From contig WFMF01000005.1 in assembly GCA_011033025.1 (NCBI GenBank), positions 1,178,001-1,242,000 on the forward strand: a stretch of DNA of 64,000 bases. The letters run 5' to 3'. This document shows, piece by piece, positions 1 to 11,700 of this stretch; the stretch's first letter is position 1; each line of letters opens with the position of its first letter. The DNA is from Beroe forskalii. Taxonomy: Eukaryota; Ctenophora; Nuda; Beroida; Beroidae. The position numbers and the translations under genes are program-made. The notes beneath the pieces were generated by a model. The model was given only the letters and a program-made list of their open reading frames with translations. It was not told the DNA's origin and ran no database searches.

Positions 1-2309
1 TAAAAGGGAAACTTTTCCATTTAAATCTGATTTACCAACGATGCCTGTTGTTCAAACAATGATTCGAATTTATTTCATCATATTGGCATCATATTTATCA
101 TGTTTAGATGCATGGTACACAAGCAAAATACAACCTTGAATCATGTGTTCATATAACAGGAGTCCTTACCTTGAATCGGATAATATGTGATGTTCCATAT
201 TGTAGCGTAGTAAGGGTCCCAGACCCCCCGTTTCTCAAGAACTTCAAGTAGGGACTGCAGTGCTGTTAATCACTGAACAGATTACGTCTGAGTTCAACTT
301 GAATCTGCTGCACTGAAGAAACATGGCATCAGTACTTCAGCCTCCCCTTACCTTCGTGTAAATCATTGAAAAGTTTCGGTAATAGGCTCAAATGAGGTGT
401 GGATCGTGTCCAATGGATCGATTTAAAATCATTGGAAAATTTCACCGATGGATAATGAATATCCATGGCCAATGGCCATCCATCAGACATGTATTTTTGA
501 CATTATGGATTACTTAGACAAGATTCGCAACTTATAGAGACCCTTTTAACAAACTTTCGCATGTTATTGTTAATTCTGCAAACACCTACCATCGTTTTCC
601 TCCTGATAGACTAAGACATCCAGTTGACCACAGCTGCTGTATGCGACCCGTGGTCCAATAGATCTGAATGAGGAATGAGAAGGGGCCGCTTTGAAGTCTT
701 TTGAAATAACGTTGCAATTGAACAATGACCAGTCTTGAATATTTCATACATTTTTACTATCAATCATGAGCTAGTTAGTGATTCTTTAGAGAAGCTCATT
801 GTACTGTCAGGTCTTCACAATGCCTCTTGAAGCACATCAGGTGGAGCGGCTCCAATGTATCCTATGGAGACAATGCATGGGGGTTGATGATGTCTTGAAT
901 CATGGAAGTTGGCAGCGAGGATTTCGTCTCTTCATCTAACCTCCAAAAAGTTGCAGGGCTGAGTTTTTGACTTGCATGGGGCGTCGTACAAAAATCAATG
1001 AGCGATAGCAGGGGATCTTTTACTGTTATTCCAAGGATCCGATTGTACCACCATGTAATCACCATTATCGTAGAGCTCTGACATATCTTCACACATTGGT
1101 CATTTGGTAAGTCTCATAGGCAAAGGAACCAAGCGGTTAACTTACAAGTGAAATTTGAAAAGGACAGAGGAATGACAGGACGCCACATAGGAATATTCTG
1201 CACTGCGCCACAGATGCAAGGAACGATGAGAAGAACAGTTTTCCATTTTCATCAAGGATCTTTTATCTCTGCTTCGATTCATCTTTCCAACATCTCCACT
1301 AAAAGAGTCAAAATCAAATAATTGTAGAAAACGAAATTAAGTGAAATTTCAATCGAGATTTTTCGAACAAATCTACCACCAACTGACTGCCACTTAAATT
1401 CAGAGAAAAATGACATGTAGCAGTAAAAATCTATGATAAAGAATTGATTTCGTTGTCACAAAACAATGCTGTAGAAATTGTAACAGAAAAATAAAGACAT
1501 TACAAATCACATGATACATTGGCATTAACAGAAAATGAAAAAATCCGTCACATCACCCTTCCACATTCAAAATTACGCCAAAAAAGTAATTGCTGATAAT
1601 AGGGATAAATGTTACCGTTAAATTGTGTCCTAGACCTACCAAAATGTTCCCTTCAGTCAATATTTTTGAGTCGGACTGAGTAGTAACTCGAAAACAGCCA
1701 TAGTTAATTTGACGACAGTCCTTTAAACTTTTAAATTTTATTCGTTCTTACATGCAAATTGCAAGGACCCAGGATCGTTCATTCGTTCAGTTGAAATTGC
1801 TTGAATGTAGATATGTTCACTTTCAGGTCGAATTACTAAATTATGAAAGTTGCCCGAGACGGTTGATCATGATCATAATGCGACGATTCATGCAAACCAT
1901 TAAACGCTACGTAACATAAAGTCGAAGGGAATGAGTTTCCCTATCAAGAGTGGCACCAAAAAATATTGCATTCAATGTTCATTCATGAAAAATCACCACG
2001 ATACAAAAAGCAGCAAATGGAAATGCCCGGATTCTGCACAGTGAATTATAAATGAATTTCGTTTTATCCAACGCGAAATTAAATATCACTTTAACGTAGA
2101 AGTTCTTCACAAAAGACAGCGCGCGGCGTAACTAAGCATTTCATATGACTTGAAATCGATTTTGCGCGCGTATATTAATTGGTCTGGGAGCGCAATGCAC
2201 CGGGAACGCGCAAAAGCAATGGAACGCGCGATGAAAAATAGTGAAGTGTATTTTTGATTGAGGATTACTTTAATACGTACGTGCGCGCGCGCGTGTGTGG
2301 CGCGCACGT
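1..2309. other. Leftmost intergenic stretch, no gene recognised
   Basis: AT-rich sequence with scattered stops in all frames. The longest open stretch on the minus strand (862-1092, 76 codons) has no recognisable domain and no convincing splice context. From about 2100 to 2310 the composition changes to CpG-rich runs of alternating G and C, which lead directly into the foldback element. I see no RNA gene here. Confidence 0.5.
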
Positions 2310-2734
2310 CACGGTTCCGCATTTGGCCTATTTTGCAGACTTTAGCCCCTCCAAATCCAGGGGGCCTTTCGGGAATAGCGGGTGACTAGCGAGACTATCG
2401 GGAACTAGCGCACGCAGGCGGAAGACCAGCGCCCGCCACGACAACCGGCGCAGGAGAGTCACCAGCTAGAGGAACGATCGCGCAGCCAGCGCAACCAGCG
2501 GGCAGCCGGCGCAATCGCGACAGCCACATCACCAAGAGAACGCAACTTGCGCAAAACTTGGGAGTACAATCCACCAAAATTCGAACAAATGAATTGGGAA
2601 AATCCACAACAAAAATTTGATTTATCACAAATGATAAAAATCTATGAAAACAAATTAAAGGTGTGAATCGTCACGTTTTGGTACTTTTCTGATGAGTTTT
2701 GAAGCTTGATCTACGTCTAGAAAGAACCCTCTTT

Positions 2735-3490
2735 TTTCCTATTTCCTTCCTCTCTTCCTTCATTCCCTTCCCTTCCGCCCTTCCCTTCCTTCCCTTCCTT
2801 CCCCCTTTCCCTCCCTCCCTCCCTCCCTTCCTCCCGTCCTCCCTTCCCTTCTCTCCCCTTCCCTTCCTCCCGTCCCTTCCCTTCCTCCCGTCCCTTCCCT
2901 TCCTCCCTTGGCCTTCCCTTCCCCTCCCTTCCCTTCCCTTCCTCCCATCCCTTCCCTTCCATTCCTCCCTTCCATTCCTCCCATCCCTTCCCTTCCTCCT
3001 TCCATTCCTCCCTTCCCTTCCTTCCTTCCCGTCCCCCTTCCCTTCTTCCGTTCCCTTCCTCCGTTCCCATCCTCCGTTACCTTTCTCCCTTCCCTTCCCT
3101 TCCCCTCCCTTCCCTTCCTCCCGTCCCTTCCTCGCTTCCCTTCTTCTTCCTCCCTTCCTTCCCTTCCCTTCCTCCCTTCCATTTCTCCCTTCCCTTCCAT
3201 TCCCTTCCTCCCTCCCTTCCCTTCTCTTCCGCCCTTCCCTTCCCTTCCTCTCTCTTCCCTTCCTTCCTCCCTTCCCTTCACTTCCCCTCCCATCCCTTCC
3301 CTTCCCCTCCCTTCCCTTCCTCCTTCCATTCATCCCTTCCCTTCCCTTCCTTCCTTCCCTTCTTCCGTTCCTCCCTTCCCTTCCTCCCTTCCCTTCCCTT
3401 CCTTCCCTTCCTCTGTTCCCTTCCTCCCTTCCCTTCCTCCCGTCCCTTCCCTTCCTCCCTTGGCCTTCCCTTCCTCCCTTGGCCTTCCCT
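2735..3490 (+). repeat. Polypyrimidine minisatellite, CCCTTCC-type
   Basis: About 750 bp in which the plus strand is almost only C and T, built from imperfect repeats of CCCTTCC, CCTCC and CTTCC. Long open frames on both strands encode only Ser/Pro/Leu/Phe or Gly/Arg/Glu/Lys runs and are a product of composition. A homopurine-homopyrimidine tract of this length could form triplex (H-DNA) structure. A shorter purine-strand version lies at 4200-4300, next to the other arm of the foldback. Confidence 0.9.
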
Positions 3491-3889
3491 TCACTACGCT
3501 ATTGATGGAAAACTTCTACGTACAGACGCAAGAGAAACAGAGAGTGCAAACTGTGGCGCAACGAAATAAAATAAAAGGTCGAATGGTGTTTCCCGCGAGT
3601 TCTGCGCGCCACGCAGCGCACGTGCCCCAAGATATAGGACTCTGAATCCAAAGTCACGTGACCTTAAATTCACGTGCGAAATACGCGCGCATTCTATGTA
3701 GCCATTTTGTTTTATTTAGTTGTTGGTAGCGTTTCGCTTTTACTTGCGCTGTGTTGCATAATCAAATCATCCATTTTCATTGTTTGAACTTTGGTCAATA
3801 TTTGAAAATCAATATGTCATCGTTCTTTTCAATTCGATCTCGAGAGATTTCAATCTTGTTGCCAAATTGTCATGCATCAATGTCTCAGA

Positions 3890-4160
3890 AAACTTAGGCC
3901 TGAACTGTATGATTGTACCCGTAAGATTTGCGCTAGAACGCGCTAGCTACGTTTCGATGGTGATGTTGCTATCGCAAGCTGCCGCTAGCTATCCACTAGT
4001 CGCGCTAGCTACGCGCTAGTTGCGCTAGCTACGCGATAGTTGCGCTAGCTAAAATTCCAAGAGTCTTTGCTTGCGCGAGCGCTAGCCATTCCGCTAGCTA
4101 AATTAGTTATGCCACAGCTGCGCTAGCTGATGTATAGTATGCGATAGCTACCCCCTTGGA
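3890..4160 (+). repeat. Array of CTAGCTACGCG-type subrepeats
   Basis: Repeated CGCTAGCTACG, CGCTAGTTG and TAGCTA units, matching the corresponding part of the right foldback arm (about 4540-4640) in the same orientation. It is a diverged third copy of that arm and serves as an outgroup: it carries A where the left arm, read on the minus strand, carries G. Confidence 0.6.
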
Positions 4161-4924
4161 TTTGGAAGAACTAAAATCGGGCAGGAAGCACGGTTCCTTC
4201 CTGAACCGAGGAAGGGAAGGGACGGGAGGAAGGGAGGGAGGGAAAGGGGGAAGGAAGGGAAGGGCAGGTAGGAAGGGAAGGGAAGGGCGGAAGGAAGGAA
4301 TGAAGGAAGAGAGGAAGGAAATAGGAAAAAAGAGGGTTCTTTCTAGACGTAGATCAAGCTTCAAAACTCATCAGAAAAGTACCAAAACGTGACGATTCAC
4401 ACCTTTAATTTGTTTTCATAGATTTTTATCATTTGTGATAAATCAAATTTTTGTTGTGGATTTTCCCAATTCATTTGTTCGAATTTTGGTAGATTGTACT
4501 CCCAAGTTTTGCGCAAGGATGCGCAAGTTGCGTTCTCTTGGTGATGTGGCTATCGCGATTGCGCCAGCTACCCGCTAGTTGCGCTAGCTACGCGATCGTT
4601 CCTCTAGCTAATGACTCTCCTGCGCCAGTTATCGTAGCAAGCGCTGGTCTTCCGCCTGCGTGCGCTAGTTCCCGATAGTCTCGCTAGTCACCCGCTATTC
4701 CCGAAAGGCCCCCTGGATTTGGAAGAACTAAAATCTGCAAAATAGGCCAAATGCGGAACCGTGGAAGGAACCGTACGTGACGTACGACCTTTTTCTGATT
4801 GATATCCATACAGATAATTTGCATTGCGCGTTACGCAAAGTACAATTCATCCTTTTTTTTTGAGAGGGACCTAAGTGTACCAAGTGTACCAAATTATGGG
4901 ATTTGGTACAAGTGTATGTAACCC

Positions 4925-5575
4925 GAAAATTAGTCGTCACATTTTGATGAAACTTTCCAGTTAGCTCAAGCATGACCCAAAGAACATAAAACCGTCAAAA
5001 AATTAGGGGGTCTATATGCTAACTTACGAGCTATATTCAAACACAAGAAAATATAATTTTAGCGATTTTCTCAGTATTTTGGTACAACGATTGCTTGAAA
5101 ACTGGTCGTCACATTTTAATAAAACTTTCCAGTTAGGTCGAGCATGACTAGAAGAACATAAAACTGTCAAAAAATAGAGGGGTCTATATGCTAAATTTCG
5201 AGATATCCCCGAACACAAGGAAATACCATTTTTCTTTTGTTTTGTTATAGCTCGGAAGTTAGCTCATAAACCACCCAATTTTTTGACGTTTTTATGTTAG
5301 TTGGGCCATAGTCGACCTAATTGGAATTTCTCATAAAAATGTGACGACCAGTTTTCGAGTAATCGATGTACCAAAATGCCGTAAAAATCGCTAAAATAAC
5401 ATTTCCATGTGTTGGATTATATCTCGAAAGTTAGCACATAGACCTACCAATTTTTTGACGTTTCTATATTCTTTGGGTCAAGCTTGACTTAACTGAAAAG
5501 TTTCTTTAAAATCTGACTAGTAGTTTTCGCAAAATTGTTGTACCAAAACACCTTAATTTCGGCAGTATTCTTGGT
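4925..5575. repeat. Palindrome made of two direct dimers in opposite orientation
   Basis: A unit of roughly 150-165 bp occurs twice in direct orientation (about 4925-5095 and 5095-5240), then twice inverted (about 5240-5390 and 5390-5565). Shared landmarks include GGTCGTCACATTTT, AAAACTTTCCAGTTAG, a segment reading GTCTATATGCTAA, and TTTTGGTACAACGATT; these recur as reverse complements on the other side of a centre near 5237. No coding potential. Probably part of a mobile element. Confidence 0.7.
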
Positions 5576-5729
5576 ACACTTTCGATTTATGTCCTACTGT
5601 TTTTTTTTTCGCAAATTCGCCGACAAATTCCAAGAATTCTCCAATAGCCTGAATATAACACCATTCGGGCGTTATGATTACCCCATTACCAAGAAATAAG
5701 TTACTTCAGATGATTAAAAACCCCACAAA

Positions 5730-8700
5730 TCACAACTTGACGACCTTTCCTGGCTGTGTAGATTTGATGTGTTTTTGTTTATTACTCTCCTCTTTGAACA
5801 CCTCCTTGGTCGCTTTCTTGACCTGCCTTCTAAGTTTCTGACTTTCCTTGACTGCCTTCTTACGCTGCCGTTTCTCTTCGGCAGTTTCTGATTTAGTCCT
5901 ATAGTTGGATATGATAGCAGTACTCTCGTCCTCATTGTCCGATGACTCGACTCCCTCGTCATCTTCTTCTTTGATTGCATTGTTCTCTTCCACTACAATA
6001 CCCTTCTTATTCAACTTTATCTTCTTGGGAAGTTCAATGAGTTTGGGGTGGTTGTAGATGTTGGAGTATGTCGAAAGGATGGTCTCGCAGTCCCACGGGA
6101 TTCCGGCACTTTGGTCCATGTCTTGAAGCACAACTTCCTGTTTTTCTGGTCTGTCTGCTTGCTGTGAAGCTAGTTCTAGCGTACGACTCTTGTTGAAGGC
6201 TAAGCTTTCCTGAAGTGAGAATAATCCTCATTCATTCGAAGTGGTCATTTAAATTCCATTCGTTCAAAGTCATACGAGCAAATTCATTTATTCAAATTCA
6301 TTCATTCATCAGAGCCATCAGAATCATGATTACATGAAGGTCTCAAGATGGATAATAAGGAAATATTGAGGGTGAAATAAGTCAATAATGACACTACTTT
6401 GATGAGACCGACAGAGATTTGAATATAACTTGAATCAATATTCACAGAAAAATCGCTAGAATGACAATGTATACTTTGTGGCATGCATGTTAAGTTTAAT
6501 CAGCTCAACACAGTACAACACACGGTGAATTGCCACGTCCGCAAGGTATATCAGAATAATATGATGAACATTGGATGTTATATCATCATTGAATGTATTT
6601 CGACACATAGCAGGTCTAAAACATGTAGAGAGTATTGCGATCTAGTAGGTCTCGAACGAAGCTTTTATGACTACCTATTGTTAAGTTTATTGAAAATGCC
6701 TTAATTTTAGTAGCTAGTAAATTTTACACTTAGTCATTTCAATGAAATTTATAGTGCATCACTGTATCGATTTGATCAGCCTTTCGCTGCAGCAATTTGA
6801 TTGTCTTCATGCAGGATGCAGTTATTTATTTCAATTGCTGGTTTCATTTGCCTCCCACCACCTACACACGCAAGGATTCTCCACTACAACCCCACCAACT
6901 AACCACTTGAGGTTAGTTGGAAATCGTTCACACTCGCAGTTCATACTGCAAAACTTTTTGGGTATCGAGGAGACCTGACTTGGTTCGACATTGAGTGTGT
7001 CCCATAACCAAGGACATTTTCTAAACGTTCGGTAAAACTGGACCTATATGGCGAGTTCCTCGATATGCAAAAAAAAGGTCTCGAACCATCAATATTGGTA
7101 TCATAATGCGTATCATAAAGCAAAGAAGAATTGCTCATTTGACAGTCACATTTGAATGTTTGATCAACCAAGAAGCAGATAAGAAGTAGAAGAGAAGAAG
7201 ATAGAAGCAGATAAGAAACCTTAATCTTATTACGTCTAATAATATTGGATTGTCAATAACCAGTTTCGATTACACACTTGACACCACAGTAACTGTACAG
7301 ACTGTACATTGAATTATACATATACACTGTGAATATTGGAATGTACAACGAATGTACACAGATAATACATTGGACTGTTGAATGAGATATGAGTGTACAA
7401 TGTTCAAAGTACCTCATCATCGAGATTGTTCCTCTCGAACTCCTCACATAGCTGTTCCAGCACTAAAGTAGGTTCCTGTTCTCCTAACTCATCTACTGGA
7501 GGTAACTCATCCTCACCTGCTCCAAGGTGGTCGTATTCCTTGTACATCTGAGGAGATACCAGGTTACCAGGCGTTACCAGGAGTTACCAAGGTGGTCGTA
7601 TTCCTTGAACATCTGGGGAGATACCAGGTTACCAGGTTACCAGGGAGTTGCTGGGTTACCGAGGTGGTCGTATTCCTTGTACATCTGAGAAGATACCAGG
7701 TTACCAGGTTACCAGGAGTTACCAAGGTGGTCGTATTCCTTGTACATCTGAGGAGATACCAGGTTACCAGGGGTTACCAGGAGTTACCAAGCCCCAAGGT
7801 GGTCGTTTTCCTTGTACATCTGAGGAGATACCAGGTTACCAGGGGCTACCAGGAGTTACCAAGGTGGTCCTATTCCTTGTACATCTGAGGAGATACCAGG
7901 TTACCAGGGGTTACCAGGGGGTTGCTGGGTTACAAGGGGTTACCAAGAGTACCAAGGTGGTCGTATTCCTTGTACATCTGAGGAGATACCAGTTTACCAG
8001 GGGTTGCCAGGGGTTACCAAGGTGGTCGTATTCCTTGTAAATCTGAAGAGATACCAGGTTACCAGGTTACCAGGGGGTTGCTGGGTTACCAGGAGTAACC
8101 AAGGTGGTCGTATTCCTTGTACATCTGAGGAGATACCAGGTTACCAGGTTACCAGGAGTTACCAAGGTGGTCTTATTCCTTGTACATCTGAGGAGATACC
8201 AGGTTACCAGGGGCTACCAGGTTACCAGGGGGTTGCTGGGTTACCAAGGTGGTCGTATTCCTTGTACATCTGAGGAGGTACCAGGTTACCAGGGGGTTGC
8301 TGGGTTACTAAGGTGGTTGTATTCCTTGTACATCTGAGGAGATACCAAGTTACCAGGAGTTACCAGGTTACCAGGAGTTACCAAGGTGATCGTATTCCTT
8401 GTACATCTGAGGAGATACCAGGTTACCAGGGGTTACCAGGAGTTACCAAGGTGGTCGTATTCCTTGTACATCTGAGGAGATACCAGGTTACCACGGGTTA
8501 CCAGGAGTTACCAAGGTGGTCGTACTCCTTGTACATCTGAGGAGATACCAGGTTACCAGGTTACCAGGGGTTACCAAGATGGTCATAATCCTTGTACATC
8601 TGCAGATGTACAAGGATTATGACCATCAGATATCTGAGGGAGGTACCAGGTTACCGGGGGTTACTAGGATACCAGGGGGTTACTAGGTTACCAGGGGTTA

Positions 8701-11700
8701 CTAGGATACCAGGGGGTTACTAGGTTACCAGGGGGTTACTAGGTTACCAGGGGTTACTAGGTTACCAGGGGGTTACTAGATTACCAGGGGTTTGGTTACT
8801 AGCTTACCAGGGGTTACTAGGTTATTAGGAGTTACTGGGTTACCAGGAGCAATTTCAAGTGACCTGGAGATTATCCGATTATAAGAGTTACCACTGATAG
8901 GGATCGCATCTTGGGACAAACTCCAAAATAAGAGTTCTTATGATAGGCGCTGGAATCTATGCTAAATTTAAAATAGGTAGAATTTGAATCTGTGCCCTGG
9001 ATTTCTGGATGTTGGTACCAGGAGACCAAAGAAAAGGGCATCTGGCTTCTGTTTTTCTGAGAAAATACCAAAGAAAAATGACCTTTGTTTCATTCCTAAG
9101 TAAGAATAACACGAAAGACATAATGAGCTCAAATAACTGAAATATATGAAATTGCATTTCTAAGAAAAACGAATTCAATAAATTTTGATGGTAGCATAAT
9201 ACGTTGAACCTATGCGTTTCTAAGAAAATCAGGGCCCTTATCTATCCGAATTCAGATACCAATTTGAAGTTCAAAATCATTGTCACTTAAACTGTATTCA
9301 TGTTGCCAGTAAACGAAAGCAAAAGGTAAATTTGCGGCTACCAAGGAAGATTTGGATTTAATAAAGTTTACAGACGTCATTGAACCCAACTGCACTAAGA
9401 TTTCCAACTCCAATGAAGTTGGCCCGTAAGTTCTTGGGAGGCCGGGGGGACATTTCCCCCTCAGTTTTTTGGTAGATTGCCGGAGAGTGCACAAAATTAA
9501 ATGGAAAATCTAAATTTTTTAAAAATTTCGCCTGCGGCGGGCATGTCTGCCGCTTTATGGCTTTTCAAAATTTCCATGTCCCCACCAATTTTTCTTTTCG
9601 ACCAACGGCCCTGCTATGAAGTAAGATTAGCCCCGGTACATACCTCCTCAAACCTATCGTCAAGCAGGCTGAGTCCCTCGTTTCGAGGGAGGACGGACGA
9701 GGTGACCGAGTACTCGGTGAAGCGGCACATCTCACTGCCGCCTCCGAACTCGTCGTCAGAGGACCTCCTGCCTCGTCCCCCAGAGAACATGCTGTCCACA
9801 TCATCCTCCTCCTCACTGTCACCTTCCTCACTATCCTCACTGCTACTGGAACCGTCCTCCCTGCCGTACTCAGATAACACGGCCCCTTCCGCCTGGAATG
9901 GGGTTCTGGATATAGTGCTCAGACATTTATGTAATAATGCGCAGTGGAACTCGTGAGTCAGAAACATAGAATTGAGTTGATTTAGTCCATCTTGGTTCTA
10001 ATTGGATACCATGGTTTTTTCTTCCTAAGTTCAACTTTGATATCCATAAATCCCCTCTATAACGAATTGATATTTTCATATAACTCAGTCCAAAGAGCTA
10101 TGCATACTAATAACTTACATAGAGGACAGCTATGCAGTGGAAATCTACATTTAAATGAAATGTGACAATTGATGTGGAGTTGTTGGTGCATCGGCAGTTG
10201 GCGCATTGCCATGTTAACATGTTATCAGGAAACAAACTCGCTAGGTAGGATTGTCTGCTACTGCACTAATTAGTAATTAAAGTTCAGAGTGCATACTGTG
10301 AAATAAAGAAATAACATGTAATTTCCCAATCTTAATTTCTAAGAAATGGCGCAAAGTTAATTCATCAAATTCAGGTTTAAACAATGTCCTCAGACTACCA
10401 ACCAAATTATCAACGATGGAAATTGCATGAGAAAATATAGTTATCCGCAACACAGGGGTTTTGCTGAAATTTAACCGTACATAAGGCGCACTTCGAAAAT
10501 CAATGGCCGACTGACCAACAACCAACAGGCGTAACTATTGCTCAAAATGGGTACTAGGTTGTTCTGGTTCGAAATACCGCCGTAGCTTGTGGTGGAGTAT
10601 GCTTTATTCAAGTGTCTATTGTTATATTATCTGATTATCTGGGTTATCTAGCGCGTTACAACAGCACCGGTCTTGAAGCGCGTTGAAAGAGATGGTTTCA
10701 AAGCAAGTGGCCACATCTCTGAAGCCAGGATTTCTCCGAATCACGTGGTGGCATTGATAATAAGTAAACGCTACATTCCGAGGATTACAACTTCTCCGAA
10801 ATCCTGCACATTGCTATCTAAAAGTTTAGATTAATTAGATATTCCAGGGAACACAAACTGAGAAACTACTCACGAGTCCAATGAAATCATCCTCAAGTTC
10901 CAGTTCTGGATCCTCGAAGTCGAAATCATCGTCCAATGCTGCCATGATGTCCGGGTCGAGAGAGAGGTCCAGACCGCGAGGTGCAGCTAAGTTGAGCATT
11001 CCGATGGGCTCTTCAGTGGCAGATGGTAAAACGCATACAGGCAACTCGACCTTTCCTGCAATGAAAGGAATTTCAAAACACGGTGCAAAGTTTAGTTGAA
11101 TGGAAAATCCTGACTTCATATTGTAGTGGGAGTCTCGAGTGGGGTTGGCAGTCTGCCAAACTTCAGCCCCCTCGCTTCTCCGAACCTGCTCGATTGGGGT
11201 TGGCAGCCTCCCAAACTACAGCCCCCTCGCTACTCCTAACCTACTCGAGTGGGGTTGGCAGCCCCCCAAACTACATCCCCTTGCTAATCATAACATGCAC
11301 GAGTGGGGTTGGCAGCCTGCCAAATTACAGCCCCCTCCCTACTCCTAACCTGCACGAGTGGGGTTGGCACCCTCCCAAACTACAGCACCCCCGCTACTCC
11401 TAACCTGCTCGAGTGGGGTTGGCAGCCTCCCAAACTTCAGACCCCTCGCTACTCATAACCTGCTCGAGTGGGCTTGGCAGCCTGCCAAACTACAGCCCCC
11501 TCGCTACTCATAACCTGCACGAGTGGGGTTGACAGCCTCCCAAACTACAGCTCCCTCGCTACTCCTAACCTGCACGAGTGGGGTTGGCAGCCTCCCAAAC
11601 TACAGCACCCTCGCTACTCATAACCTGCACGAGTGGGGTTGGCAGCCTCCCAAACTACAGCCCCCTCGCTACTCATAACCTGCTCGAGTGGGCTTGGCAG

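Larger units (their letters stand above)
2310..4763. mobile_element. Foldback element with ~460-bp inverted arms
   Basis: The left arm (about 2310-2767) and the reverse complement of the right arm (about 4296-4763) align over their whole length. The only gap is a 10-bp deletion in the left arm near 2560. All 18 substitutions I find are of one kind: C in the left arm where the right arm reads T when complemented. The 1.5-kb interior holds a long pyrimidine tract (2735-3490) and a third, diverged copy of the arm sequence (about 3890-4200). The third copy is rich in GCGCTAGCTACG-like units and ends in the same TTGGATTTGGAAGAACTAA segment as the right arm. No transposase is visible. The structure fits a foldback-type non-autonomous DNA transposon or a nested insertion of one family into itself. 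I did not find a clear target-site duplication. Confidence 0.75.

Noticed and set aside
2671-3645. Several overlapping ORFs of 117-268 codons on both strands
   Set aside because: They exist because the polypyrimidine repeat lacks stop codons. Translations are Ser/Pro/Leu/Phe or Gly/Arg/Glu/Lys runs with no domain.
7592-8540. Plus-strand ORFs of 75-130 codons with VVFLVHLRRYQVTR repeats
   Set aside because: They are antisense translations of the LTV1 exon 5 minisatellite.
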